From Virgifigura deserti (GTDB taxonomy: Bacteria > Pseudomonadota > Alphaproteobacteria > Dongiales > Dongiaceae), in assembly GCA_003576685.1 (NCBI GenBank), contig QOZR01000004.1, positions 372,001-436,000 of the forward strand: a stretch of DNA of 64,000 bases, in the 5' to 3' direction. Positions within the stretch are counted from its first letter, which is position 1, and each line of letters starts with the position of its first letter. Of the stretch, positions 52,909 through 61,010 are shown one piece after another. The notes under the pieces are model-generated. The model searched no databases, had not been told where the DNA came from, and saw only the letters and a program-made list of their open reading frames with translations. Position numbers and translations under genes: made by a program.

Positions 52909-53322
52909 TCAAGCCTCCACGATGACCATCCATCCCATGCCGAAGCGGTCGGCGACCATGCCGAAGCACGGGGAAAAAAAGGTCTTGCCCAAAGGCATCC
53001 GCACTTGGCCGCCCTCGGCCAAGGTCGTGAACAGCCGCTTAGCCTCGGCTTCGCTCGGTGCCGTGAGTGTTAGTGCAAACCCCTGGAAGCTTGGCTGCCC
53101 CATGCACATGCCGTCGGACGCCATCACCGTCGCATCGCCGATGCGAAGGCTCGCATGCATGATCTTGTCCTCAGAGCCGGGCGGGACCATGCCGGATGCA
53201 GGCGGCTCAGGGTGTTCCTTGAAGCGCATGAGCTCCGTCACCTCGGCGCCGAGCGCGCCGCGGTAGAACTCGATCGCCTCCTCGCAGCGGCCATTGAAGA
53301 ACAGGTAGGGTTGGACTTGCAT
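52909..53322 (-). CDS. VOC-superfamily (PhnB-like) protein
   Basis: A 137-residue vicinal-oxygen-chelate protein. It starts QVQPYLFFNGRCEEAIEFYRGALGAEV, typical of PhnB/glyoxalase-like domains, and ends RFGMGWMVIVEA. ATG 53322 has GGAGGAG seven bases upstream. Relatives include glyoxalase-like and demethylubiquinone-like proteins of uncertain activity. It lies just downstream of the MarR gene on the same strand and is probably co-transcribed with it. Confidence 0.87.
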   Translation of the reverse strand: MQVQPYLFFNGRCEEAIEFYRGALGAEVTELMRFKEHPEPPASGMVPPGSEDKIMHASLRIGDATVMASDGMCMGQPSFQGFALTLTAPSEAEAKRLFTTLAEGGQVRMPLGKTFFSPCFGMVADRFGMGWMVIVEA

Positions 53323-53389
53323 AGCGTCTCCTCCTCGAGGTTGGTGGGTTACGATGCGTGCGACAGACGTGCCGCGGTGGGAATTAAGG

Positions 53390-53866
53390 TCAGGACAGGG
53401 CGCGCAGATTGATCCGGAAGGCGTCGGCGCCGGCCCGGGTGGAATCGGGCCGGGTGGAATCGGACTGGATAACGAGTCGCTCGATCTCCGCCTGCGTCCG
53501 CTCCCACCGCGGGTAGGCCGCGGCAAGCAGCGCCCGGCCGGCGGGCGTCAGCGCCATGCGGCGGCTACGCTTATCCGCCTCGTCGACCATTACCTTCACC
53601 AGACCGCGGCGCTCGAGCGGCTTGAGGTTGGCGGTGAGCGTGGTGCGGTCCATGGCGAGCAGGGCCGAGACACTGCCTATGGTCGGCGGTTCGGGGCGGT
53701 TGAGCGACATCATCAGAGAAAACTGCCCGCTCGTCAGGTCCAGCGGTCGCAATGCCTCGTCAAAGCGCCGCGCCAGGGTTCGCGCCGCCCGCCGCACATG
53801 GAGGCAGAGACAGGTGTCGCGGACCTTGAGGGTGATCTCGAACGGCAGATCGTCGGAATTTGACAT
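53390..53866 (-). CDS. MarR-family transcriptional regulator
   Basis: A 158-residue winged-helix regulator. The DNA-binding core is LTSGQFSLMMSL, TIGSVSALLAMDRTTLTANLKPLERRGLV and the wing DKRSRRMALTPAG. Three cysteines near the N-terminus (DTCLCLHVRR) could act as a redox or metal sensor, as in some MarR members. A perfect 12-bp palindrome lies 12 bases upstream of its start. It probably represses itself and the VOC gene. Confidence 0.88.
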   Translation of the reverse strand: MSNSDDLPFEITLKVRDTCLCLHVRRAARTLARRFDEALRPLDLTSGQFSLMMSLNRPEPPTIGSVSALLAMDRTTLTANLKPLERRGLVKVMVDEADKRSRRMALTPAGRALLAAAYPRWERTQAEIERLVIQSDSTRPDSTRAGADAFRINLRALS

Positions 53867-53877
53867 CTGTCCATTAT

Positions 53878-53889
53878 GTTGATATCAAC
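53878..53889. promoter_or_regulatory. palindromic operator candidate of the MarR gene
   Basis: GTTGATATCAAC, a perfect 12-bp palindrome 12 bases upstream of the MarR start codon and in front of the divergent NTF2-like gene. MarR proteins bind palindromes of this size. Confidence 0.65.
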
Positions 53890-54017
53890 CCTCCTTGTCA
53901 AGATGACGGCGACCTCGAGCATTGGGCGCCCGAATTTGCAGGAACCGTTAGATCTCGTGTTGCGGAACCGCCGAGCAGGCCTAAGCCACCTATATCCGTT
54001 CTGGAGAGGAGGAGACC

Positions 54018-54464
54018 ATGAAAGCCGTTGCCTACGAAGTGAGGCCCGAGGACGAGATTCGGGACCTGATCGAAAGCTGGCGGAAAGCGGCCGAGGCCAA
54101 GGACATCGATGCGATCCTATCGCACTACGTGCCGGATATCGTGGCGTTCGATGCGATCGCTCAGCTACGGTTCAGAGGACGGGACGCGTATCGGAAGCAC
54201 TGGGAAGCGTGTCTTTCCATGTGCCCAGGCCAAATGATCTTCGAGGTTCACGACCTGAATATCGCGGCCGGCGATGACTTGGCCTTCTGTCATTCTCTCT
54301 CCTTGTGCGGTGGAACGGGAGAGAACGGCGAGGAAAAAACCGGATGGATGCGCGCGACCGCCGGATGCCGCAAGATCGACGGCAAGTGGATGATCGTGCA
54401 TGAGCATTTCTCGGCGCCCTTCGATATGGAGAGCGGCAAGGCGTTGTTCGACCTCCAGCCGTAG
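54018..54464 (+). CDS. SnoaL/NTF2-like domain protein
   Basis: A 148-residue cone-shaped NTF2-like domain. Typical blocks are IRDLIESWRKAAEAKDIDAILSHY (helices) and FRGRDAYRKHWEACLSM, followed by GKWMIVHEHFSAPF. AGGAGGAGA precedes the ATG. It is divergent from the MarR gene and could share its operator. Relatives include ketosteroid-isomerase-like and SgcJ/EcaC-type proteins. The reaction is unknown. Confidence 0.85.
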   Translation: MKAVAYEVRPEDEIRDLIESWRKAAEAKDIDAILSHYVPDIVAFDAIAQLRFRGRDAYRKHWEACLSMCPGQMIFEVHDLNIAAGDDLAFCHSLSLCGGTGENGEEKTGWMRATAGCRKIDGKWMIVHEHFSAPFDMESGKALFDLQP

Positions 54465-54465
54465 C

Positions 54466-55737
54466 CTATATGCTTCGAGCCCGTTCCGGCCGGATAAACC
54501 AGAGGAAGGCGAGACCCTGGAGCAGGAGAACGGCAGCCATGGCGACGCGATGCGCCAAGGCGGGATAGCCGCCGTCCGCCGTCACGGGCCAGAGATCGAT
54601 CACCTGCCCCACTCCGAACTGGATGGCGAAGGCCGCGACGAAGACCAGAAGATTGAGGCTTGAATTGACGCGCCCGGCCAGTTCAGCCGGAAAGGCATGT
54701 GAGAGAACCGCATAGAACGCGACGGACACGGATCCGAACAGGCCAAAGGCCACCCACACGGCCAGCGAGAACGCCGTGACTCCAAGCACCAGCAGGAGCT
54801 GGATCAGCAGGAACCCCGCCATCCCGAGGCCGATCACCGTCACAGGCCGCCAGCCGCGGCGGCGCAGGGCGTCGATGATCAGGCTCGAGAGCACGAAGCC
54901 CACTCCGACCGCGAGCGCGAGGCAGAACAGGTGCAGGATCACGGCGGACCGATCGAGCGCCGTCACTGTGGCTAGCCACGGCGCGGCCCATAACCCCTGA
55001 TAGGCAAGCCACATCGCCTGGGTCAGCGTGGCGATCGGGGCGATCCGCCAGAAGACCGGACTGCGGAGGACCAGGACGAGCCCGCGTGAGGGCCGCAGGG
55101 GGCCAGAACCATGTACCCCAGAACCATCTGCCCCAGGGCCATCTGCCGGCGTGGCCCGCCGTTCGGGAACCGCTGAATAGATCGCCGCGGCAACGATCAC
55201 CGTCACCGCCGCCAGGCCGAGAAAGAGCGTCCGCCAATCGGTGACGCCGAGGAGTGCTTCCACCGGAGCGGTCGCCGCCAGCGCGCCCAAGGCGCCGATC
55301 GTCAGGACACCGCTGTTGGCCAGCATCAGCCGCTCCGGCGGCCACCAGAGCGTATTCGCCTTGAAGGCTGCCATCAGGCAACAGGACATGCCGAGGCCGG
55401 CCAGCGCGCGGCCGGCGGCCAATCCCGCGACCCCCTCGCCCATCGCGAACAGCGCCGCGCCGGCCGCGGCCAACAGCAGGAAGGCGGCGACCACCCGCCG
55501 CGGCCCGAAGCGATCCAACAGAACACCGACCGGAAGCTGTACCGCGGCGAAGGCCAGGAAGTAAATGCTGGTGACGAATCCGATATCGGCCGCCGAGAGG
55601 CCGGTTTCAGCCGACAGCGCCGGCGCCACGACAGCGGTGACCGTTCGGTACACTTCCTGCACGAGGAATGCAGCGGTGAAGAACAGAAAGGCCGTCAATC
55701 CGACCCGACGACCGCGCGCCGCGATGGCATGCTGCAT
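54466..55737 (-). CDS. major facilitator superfamily transporter
   Basis: A 423-residue protein with about 12 transmembrane segments. The loop 2-3 motif is GVLLDRFGPRRVV, and GRALAGLGMSC marks helix 4. The central cytoplasmic loop carries a short repeat ADGPG-ADGSG-VHGSG from a threefold 15-bp tandem in the DNA (55103-55147). ATG 55737 is chosen over an upstream GC-rich frame. The substrate is unknown. Its 3' end abuts the NTF2-like gene with one base between stops. Confidence 0.87.
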   Translation of the reverse strand: MQHAIAARGRRVGLTAFLFFTAAFLVQEVYRTVTAVVAPALSAETGLSAADIGFVTSIYFLAFAAVQLPVGVLLDRFGPRRVVAAFLLLAAAGAALFAMGEGVAGLAAGRALAGLGMSCCLMAAFKANTLWWPPERLMLANSGVLTIGALGALAATAPVEALLGVTDWRTLFLGLAAVTVIVAAAIYSAVPERRATPADGPGADGSGVHGSGPLRPSRGLVLVLRSPVFWRIAPIATLTQAMWLAYQGLWAAPWLATVTALDRSAVILHLFCLALAVGVGFVLSSLIIDALRRRGWRPVTVIGLGMAGFLLIQLLLVLGVTAFSLAVWVAFGLFGSVSVAFYAVLSHAFPAELAGRVNSSLNLLVFVAAFAIQFGVGQVIDLWPVTADGGYPALAHRVAMAAVLLLQGLAFLWFIRPERARSI

Positions 55738-55945
55738 GAGGTTCTTTGAACAAGATCCACGGGCCACCGACCCGCCGATCTTTCGGCAGCGAGTTCCCGA
55801 GCTCCTAGGCGTTAGGCCATAAGGCCTATCGCCGCCGAGATCAAGAGCACGCATCGCCGGTTTCCCGCCCGCGACAAATTTTCGACAGGGCGCGCCGGCT
55901 CACGCCCGCCGCGGCTGCCCGGGGAGAGAAAGCGGAGCAGAAAGT

Positions 55946-56188
55946 TCAGTGCATCGCCGGCGAATAGCGGCTGGTGAATTCTTCGAGACAAAGGAGGCGC
56001 GATTGCGCCGCGACATAGAGCGGGCGCGGCCATCCGAAGCTGACCTCGAATCGGACATGCTGGATTCCACGGTAATCCCGATAGACGTCCAGAACCTCCA
56101 CGGTTTCGACCAGGTTCGAGGAATGAGTCCGCCGGAACCGAGTGCCCGGATGGACCGGGGCCTTCGGCTGCTTACGTTTGAAGAACAT
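55946..56188 (-). CDS. small conserved-looking basic protein
   Basis: An 80-residue protein starting FFKRKQPKAPVHPGTRF, followed by a predicted beta-rich stretch (ETVEVLDVYRDYRGIQHVRFEVSF) and ending LCLEEFTSRY. The pattern of alternating polar and hydrophobic residues looks like a real small protein. There is no signal or membrane segment. The ATG at 56188 has no strong ribosome binding site. I do not recognise a named family. Confidence 0.5.
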   Translation of the reverse strand: MFFKRKQPKAPVHPGTRFRRTHSSNLVETVEVLDVYRDYRGIQHVRFEVSFGWPRPLYVAAQSRLLCLEEFTSRYSPAMH

Positions 56189-56197
56189 GGGAATCAA

Positions 56198-56563
56198 CTG
56201 ACTTGCTCGTCTTGCAGTACAAATATCTTTGCTTATCGTTGATCGTAGGCAAATCGGAAACGGCCCTGTCCAGTGTCAAAAATGGGGTTTTGCCATTGAG
56301 CAAGGGGCTCGTGGTCCGATCGCGACGCTTGGTTCCCGAGCGTTGGAATCATCGCACGACATAGAAGAGAGTTGCGGTCAATTGATCTGGCGAATTACCA
56401 TCTAATCGGGCGGTCCGGGTACTCACCTCATGGTCGATATCAATGAATGAGTTCCATCTGTTGGCTGAACCGAGCCACGAAGGTTCAATCTCAGGAACCG
56501 ATTTACGCACGGCTTGGGAACGAAGCGTCGCGGTCAGGCCAGGCGTTGAAGAGGCGCTGTCGA
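56198..56563. other. intergenic region before luxR
   Basis: About 365 bases with moderate G+C. No gene is supportable. It must contain the luxR promoter. I found no clear lux box or other palindrome in it. Confidence 0.5.
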
Positions 56564-57358
56564 ATGCTTCGGGCGAATGCTTCAGTGCCTGAAACAAAAT
56601 TCCTGACGGAGTTGGACTCCTTCGTGGAGCGCGTCGACGCGATCGACACCGCCCCGGGGTCACAGCAGCTTCTGGGCCGGATAGCGGACGAGTTCGGCTT
56701 CGAGAACTTCACCTATCTCGGCGGCAAGACGATTACGGTGAACGGGGTCCGGCAGTTCGATTTGCACGAGCCGCCGTTCTGCATCACCAATTTCCCGGAC
56801 GAATGGCAACGCCTGTATATCCAGAACGATTATTACAAGATCGACCCAGCGATCCTGCATCTGATGTCCAGCATCCTGCCGGCGACCTGGGATGAGTTCG
56901 CCGCGACCACGCCCCTCGTCTCGAGCCAGCGTAAGATGCTCGGGGACGCCGCGGATTTCGGCCTCCAGCGCGGTTTCACGATTCCGATTCACGGCCCCAG
57001 CGGCGAGTTCGGCTTGCTCAGCCTGACCTCGAGCGTCCGGACCGAAGAGTTCGCGCGGCGGATCGAGCGGAGCCGGCATACGCTGCATCTTCTAGCGATC
57101 CACCTGCACAATGCGCTCTATCAACGCATCCGCAATCCGGAGCCGCCGGCCGCCGCCGTACGCCTGACGCAGCGCGAGGTGGAGGTCCTCCGCTGGACCG
57201 CCGAGGGAAAAACCTCGTGGGAGATCTCAGGCATCCTCAATTTGTCGGAACGCACCGTCAATTTTCATCTCGACCGCGCCAAGAAGAAGCTCGGCGTCTT
57301 CTCGAAGACTCATGCCGTGGCGAAGATGTACACCCTCGGGATCACCAAGATCTTCTAA
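56564..57358 (+). CDS. luxR: LuxR-family quorum-sensing regulator
   Basis: A 264-residue regulator. The N-terminal autoinducer-binding domain shows the ligand-pocket pattern W..Y...D...DP (DEWQRLYIQNDYYKIDPAI). The C-terminal helix-turn-helix is LTQREVEVLRWTAEGKTSWEISGILNLSERTVNFHLDRAKKKLGV. ATG 56564 is chosen as it gives the usual length. A frame opens earlier at 56447. It is followed by a lux box and luxI on the same strand, so it should bind the acyl-homoserine lactone made by that enzyme. Confidence 0.9.
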   Translation: MLRANASVPETKFLTELDSFVERVDAIDTAPGSQQLLGRIADEFGFENFTYLGGKTITVNGVRQFDLHEPPFCITNFPDEWQRLYIQNDYYKIDPAILHLMSSILPATWDEFAATTPLVSSQRKMLGDAADFGLQRGFTIPIHGPSGEFGLLSLTSSVRTEEFARRIERSRHTLHLLAIHLHNALYQRIRNPEPPAAAVRLTQREVEVLRWTAEGKTSWEISGILNLSERTVNFHLDRAKKKLGVFSKTHAVAKMYTLGITKIF

Positions 57359-57450
57359 TAAGCCGATTCTCTATCGGTCATGGCCGTCCTTACCGGATAC
57401 CCGGCTCAAGGGTCAGCCAGAAAAACTGTTCCATTCGGCCCAAGCCGTCT

Positions 57451-57470
57451 ACCTGTCAGATCTGACAGTT
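57451..57470. promoter_or_regulatory. lux box upstream of luxI
   Basis: A 16-bp perfect palindrome CTGTCAGATCTGACAG (57453-57468), extending to 18 of 20 matching positions, lies 75 bases before the luxI start. This is the standard target of a LuxR/acyl-HSL complex and would make luxI self-inducing. Confidence 0.88.
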
Positions 57471-57543
57471 TCATAGACCCTCCGAAACGGCGTCGAATCC
57501 TCCTCGCAGTCAGCGATTTAGAGGAGGCGCCGTTCGGCTGGTC

Positions 57544-58326
57544 ATGGAAAATCTGCTTATCCTGCCGTCGGAGATCGCACAGGCCGATCCGATGCTCCTG
57601 GACGGAATGTTCCGTCTTCGGCATGAGGTGTTCAAAGAGCGGCTCGGCTGGGACGTAATCTCCCAGGATCGACGCGAGCGCGACGGGTATGACGCCCTGA
57701 GCCCCGTCTATCTGATCTATCGCAGCACACGCGGTGTGGAAGGCTGCTGGCGCCTGCTGCCCACCACCGGCCCCTACATGCTGAAGGACGTGTTCAGCGA
57801 GCTATTGGACGGCACCGAGGCGCCGGAGCGCCCCGACATCTGGGAGATCAGCCGCTTCGCGGTTCTGCCGGGAAGCGGCAGCGATCGGGGTCGCCGTCCT
57901 GAGAGTCACAGCCCGGGACATCGATATGACTCGCTCGCCGCAGTGCATCAGATCACCTGCTGGATGCTGATCTATCTGATCGAGTTCGCACGGAAGAACG
58001 GCATCCGCCGGATCGTCGCCGCGTCCGACGTCCGGTTCGAGCGTATCCTGCACCGGGCCGGCCTGCCCACGGTTCGGCTCGGCCAGCCGCGGCAGATCGG
58101 CGTTTCCCGCGCGGTCGCGGGATCGGCGGAGATGAGCGAGGAGAACCTCCAGCGGGTCCGGGCCCGACTACGCGATGTCGGCGGTATCGCCACCCCCGCG
58201 GCGCAGCAAAGCCGCAAGTCCGCCCAAGGGCCGGCCCGGAGACCCGCTGGGCAGCCGCGCCGCCATATCGACCCCCCACTTCCACGTCCGGCCGCGGAGG
58301 CTTGGACCACCGGTAACGCCGCCTAA
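57544..58326 (+). CDS. luxI: acyl-homoserine lactone synthase LuxI
   Basis: A 260-residue autoinducer synthase. Conserved positions are visible: RLRHEVFKERLGWDV (Arg, Phe, Trp), the acidic RERDGYD, GCWRLLPTTGPYML and WEISRFAV (E-SRF). It makes an acyl-HSL from S-adenosylmethionine and an acyl donor. The last 55 residues form a proline/arginine-rich tail (QGPARRPAGQPRRHIDPPL) beyond the usual family length. Its stop overlaps the next start (TAATG). Confidence 0.9.
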   Translation: MENLLILPSEIAQADPMLLDGMFRLRHEVFKERLGWDVISQDRRERDGYDALSPVYLIYRSTRGVEGCWRLLPTTGPYMLKDVFSELLDGTEAPERPDIWEISRFAVLPGSGSDRGRRPESHSPGHRYDSLAAVHQITCWMLIYLIEFARKNGIRRIVAASDVRFERILHRAGLPTVRLGQPRQIGVSRAVAGSAEMSEENLQRVRARLRDVGGIATPAAQQSRKSAQGPARRPAGQPRRHIDPPLPRPAAEAWTTGNAA

Positions 58327-58565
58327 TGGTCATGAGGGACAGCAAGATGAAATCGCAGAAGACGGTCGCCGGCGCAATCAAGGCCTGCCTCGATCAACTC
58401 GCCGACGAGGCGAAGCAGGCCGATCTGTCGGAGCTTTGCCAACTCATTCGTGTCTCCGCGCTTGCCGCCGAGGACGCCATGGGGCCGCAGGCCAAGCGTG
58501 CGACGAGCAAGATCCAGCGGCGCACGCGGCGTGGCGGCGCCGACAAGGCCGCAGCCTCGGCATAG
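58326..58565 (+). CDS. small helical protein between luxI and the P450
   Basis: A 79-residue protein with an amphipathic helical core (AGAIKACLDQLADEAKQADLSELCQLIRVSALAAEDAM) and a basic tail (QRRTRRGGADK). It starts within the luxI stop (TAATG overlap), which argues for coupled translation and for the gene being real. The function is unknown. It might modulate LuxI or LuxR or assist the P450. Confidence 0.7.
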   Translation: MVMRDSKMKSQKTVAGAIKACLDQLADEAKQADLSELCQLIRVSALAAEDAMGPQAKRATSKIQRRTRRGGADKAAASA

Positions 58566-58600
58566 ACACCAGACCACGCCAATGCACGGAGAACCGGAAT

Positions 58601-60043
58601 ATGGCTGACACGACCGTCCAGTGGGATACCCAGGGTGCTGCCCAGGGAGCCGCCCCTTCGCAGCGTCGGCGGACGCCGCCCGGCCCCGCCGGCCTCCCGA
58701 TCGTCGGGATCGGCCCGGAGATACGCCGCGATCCCCTCGCCTATCTGACCTCGCTGGCGCAGCGCTGTGGCGACGTGGTTCATCTGAATCTGGGCCGGCA
58801 ACGGGTTTTCCTGCTCAATCATCCCAATCACGTCGCGCATGTGCTGCAAGCCAACTACCGGAACTATCGGAAGAGCGACTTCTACGACAAGGTCCGGCCG
58901 ACCTTCGGCGACGGGCTGGTGACGAGCGAGGGCGACTTCTGGCGCCGGCAGCGGAAGCTGGCGCAGCCGGCGTTTCACCGGGAGCGCATCGAGGCCCTGG
59001 CTAAGGTGATGACCGACGCCACCGGCGAAATGCTGCGACGCTGGGAAAGCACGGCCGCCCAGGATGCCGCCGGGGGAGCGACTCTGGACATCACGACGGA
59101 GATGTTCCGGCTGACCCTGGACATTGTCCTGCGCAGCCTGTTCGGCGCCGATCTGAGGGACGATTTCCCGAAGGTCGCGCAGTCGGTCGCCACGATGCTG
59201 GAGATTTCGGAGCGCCGGATGTGGGCCTTCGTCGATCTGCAGGATCACCTGCCGACGAGAAACTACTGGCGCACGCGGCACGCCGTGCGCACGCTCGACG
59301 AGGTCGTCTATAGGATCATCGCCGAGCGGCGCCGGTCGGGCGAGCGGCGCGACGATCTTCTCGGAATGTTGCTGGAGGCGCGGGACGCCGACACCGGCGA
59401 AGGCATGTCGGACCGGCAGCTCCGCGACGAGGTGACGACGCTGCTGGTTGCAGGCCATGAGACGACGGCCAACGCGCTGACCTGGATCTGGTATCTTCTG
59501 TCGAAGCATCCCCAGGCGGCGCGGCAGGTCCGCGCCGAGATCGACACCGTCTGCGGCGGCCGCATGCCGAATGCGGAGGACGCGCGGGCGCTGACCTACA
59601 CGAAGCTCGTGATCCAGGAGGCGATGCGCCTCTATCCGCCGGCCTGGACGATTTCCCGCGCGGCGATCGAGGACGACGAGATCGGCGGCTATGCGGTGCC
59701 CGCCGGCTCTCCGGTGATGCTGTGTCCCTACATCATCCATCGCCATACCGACTACTGGGAGAATCCTGAAGGCTTCGACCCGGAACGCTTCCTGCCGGAG
59801 CGATCCGTCGGTCGGCCGAAATTCGCCTACTTTCCGTTCGGCGGCGGGCCGAGAATCTGCATCGGAAACAGCTTCGCGATGATGGAGATTCCGCTGGTTC
59901 TGGCGATGGCGATGCGGGCCTACGACCTGCATCTGGTGCCGGGGCACCGGGTCGAGCCGCTGCCGGCGATATCGCTGCGTCCGAAGAACGGCATGATCAT
60001 GTCGGTCCGCCGCCGCGCCGCCGCAGCGAAGCAGGCGGCGTGA
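58601..60043 (+). CDS. cytochrome P450
   Basis: A 480-residue P450 without a membrane anchor. It has PPGP near the N-terminus, the I-helix oxygen-activation motif AGHETTANAL (about residues 284-293), ExxR in QEAMRLYPPAW, and the heme loop FPFGGGPRICIG with Cys420. The AGHETT pattern and length match bacterial P450s related to fatty-acid and terpene hydroxylases. It follows luxI and a small gene in the same direction within 40 bases, so it should be under lux-box control. No redox partner is adjacent. Confidence 0.92.
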   Translation: MADTTVQWDTQGAAQGAAPSQRRRTPPGPAGLPIVGIGPEIRRDPLAYLTSLAQRCGDVVHLNLGRQRVFLLNHPNHVAHVLQANYRNYRKSDFYDKVRPTFGDGLVTSEGDFWRRQRKLAQPAFHRERIEALAKVMTDATGEMLRRWESTAAQDAAGGATLDITTEMFRLTLDIVLRSLFGADLRDDFPKVAQSVATMLEISERRMWAFVDLQDHLPTRNYWRTRHAVRTLDEVVYRIIAERRRSGERRDDLLGMLLEARDADTGEGMSDRQLRDEVTTLLVAGHETTANALTWIWYLLSKHPQAARQVRAEIDTVCGGRMPNAEDARALTYTKLVIQEAMRLYPPAWTISRAAIEDDEIGGYAVPAGSPVMLCPYIIHRHTDYWENPEGFDPERFLPERSVGRPKFAYFPFGGGPRICIGNSFAMMEIPLVLAMAMRAYDLHLVPGHRVEPLPAISLRPKNGMIMSVRRRAAAAKQAA

Positions 60044-60165
60044 GTGGCACCGTCGCTTCATCATCCATCCGGCCGCGACGCTCGATGTCCAGCACCATGC
60101 GGGGACATCATCCCGGGGACAACATCCCGCAGCGTTGCGGCGCCCACAAACAGCAGACGACGTGC

Positions 60166-60492
60166 ATGAAAGCCGAAATTGACGAATCGATACTCCGACT
60201 GGATGCCCGTTTGGGCGCTCTGGAGCTTCTGTTGCGAAATCTTTACGCCGACCGCTACATCAAGGAGCCCGACCCCATCGCCGCCGTTCACCACGCGGCG
60301 GACCAGATCGCGGAACTGTCGAAGTTCATCCGGGTGCTGGGCACCCATCCTGTGGTCGCGGACGCTCTCGCCGCCGAGGCGGAGGAGGTCCTGAACGAGA
60401 CGTTCGGCGAGATCGTGCAGATCGTCGAAGCAACCGTTCGCGAACGCACCGATCCGTGCGTGGCCGAACACGGGGCGGAGCGGAAGATTTAG
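60166..60492 (+). CDS. small helical hypothetical protein
   Basis: A 108-residue, mostly helical acidic protein (LDARLGALELLLRNLYADRYIKEPDPIAAVHHAADQIAELSKFI). ATG 60166 begins a plausible frame, although the open frame extends upstream to 60040 within the P450 stop. The response regulator gene follows 15 bases later on the same strand, suggesting a two-gene unit. I do not recognise the family. Confidence 0.6.
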   Translation: MKAEIDESILRLDARLGALELLLRNLYADRYIKEPDPIAAVHHAADQIAELSKFIRVLGTHPVVADALAAEAEEVLNETFGEIVQIVEATVRERTDPCVAEHGAERKI

Positions 60493-60507
60493 GACAAGGA
60501 CGTCCTT

Positions 60508-60900
60508 ATGATGGCACGGGTCCTTATCATCGACGACGAGCAGCGGGTCCGCAGCGCGGTGCGGCAGATGCTGAAGAGCGGCGGCCATGAGGTGACCGAA
60601 GCCTCCCACGGGCTGATGGGGATGAACATGCTGAAGCAGATGTCGGTCGATGTCGTGATCACGGACATCTTCATGCCCGTGCAGGACGGCCTGCAGACCA
60701 TCCGCGAGTTGCGCAAGAGCCATCCGAAGACGAAGATCCTCGCGATCTCGGGCTCCGAATGGTCGGAGACCTATGACGTGCTCCATCTGGCCGGGAAGCT
60801 GGGTGCCCACCGCGTCCTGAGAAAGCCCTTCACCGTCGCCGAGCTGGAAACGGCGCTCTCCCAATGCCTCGATCCGGCCGCGCCCCGTCAGCAGGCCTAG
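60508..60900 (+). CDS. single-domain response regulator (CheY-like)
   Basis: A 130-residue receiver domain. The acidic pair is D9-D10, the phospho-acceptor D53 lies in VVITDIFMP, the switch Thr/Ser is in ILAISGSEW, and the conserved lysine is in LRKPF. No output domain is attached. No cognate histidine kinase is in the window. It may act by protein contact, like CheY or DivK. Confidence 0.88.
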   Translation: MMARVLIIDDEQRVRSAVRQMLKSGGHEVTEASHGLMGMNMLKQMSVDVVITDIFMPVQDGLQTIRELRKSHPKTKILAISGSEWSETYDVLHLAGKLGAHRVLRKPFTVAELETALSQCLDPAAPRQQA

Positions 60901-61010
60901 ACGATCCGATCAGGGTGGAGCAACCAATCCCCGAGTCGAGCCATTAGTTATCCGTGAGCCCCGAGGCGGGCTGCCCCCTCTTTCATCAAATGGCGAAGGG
61001 AGGATCGGAT

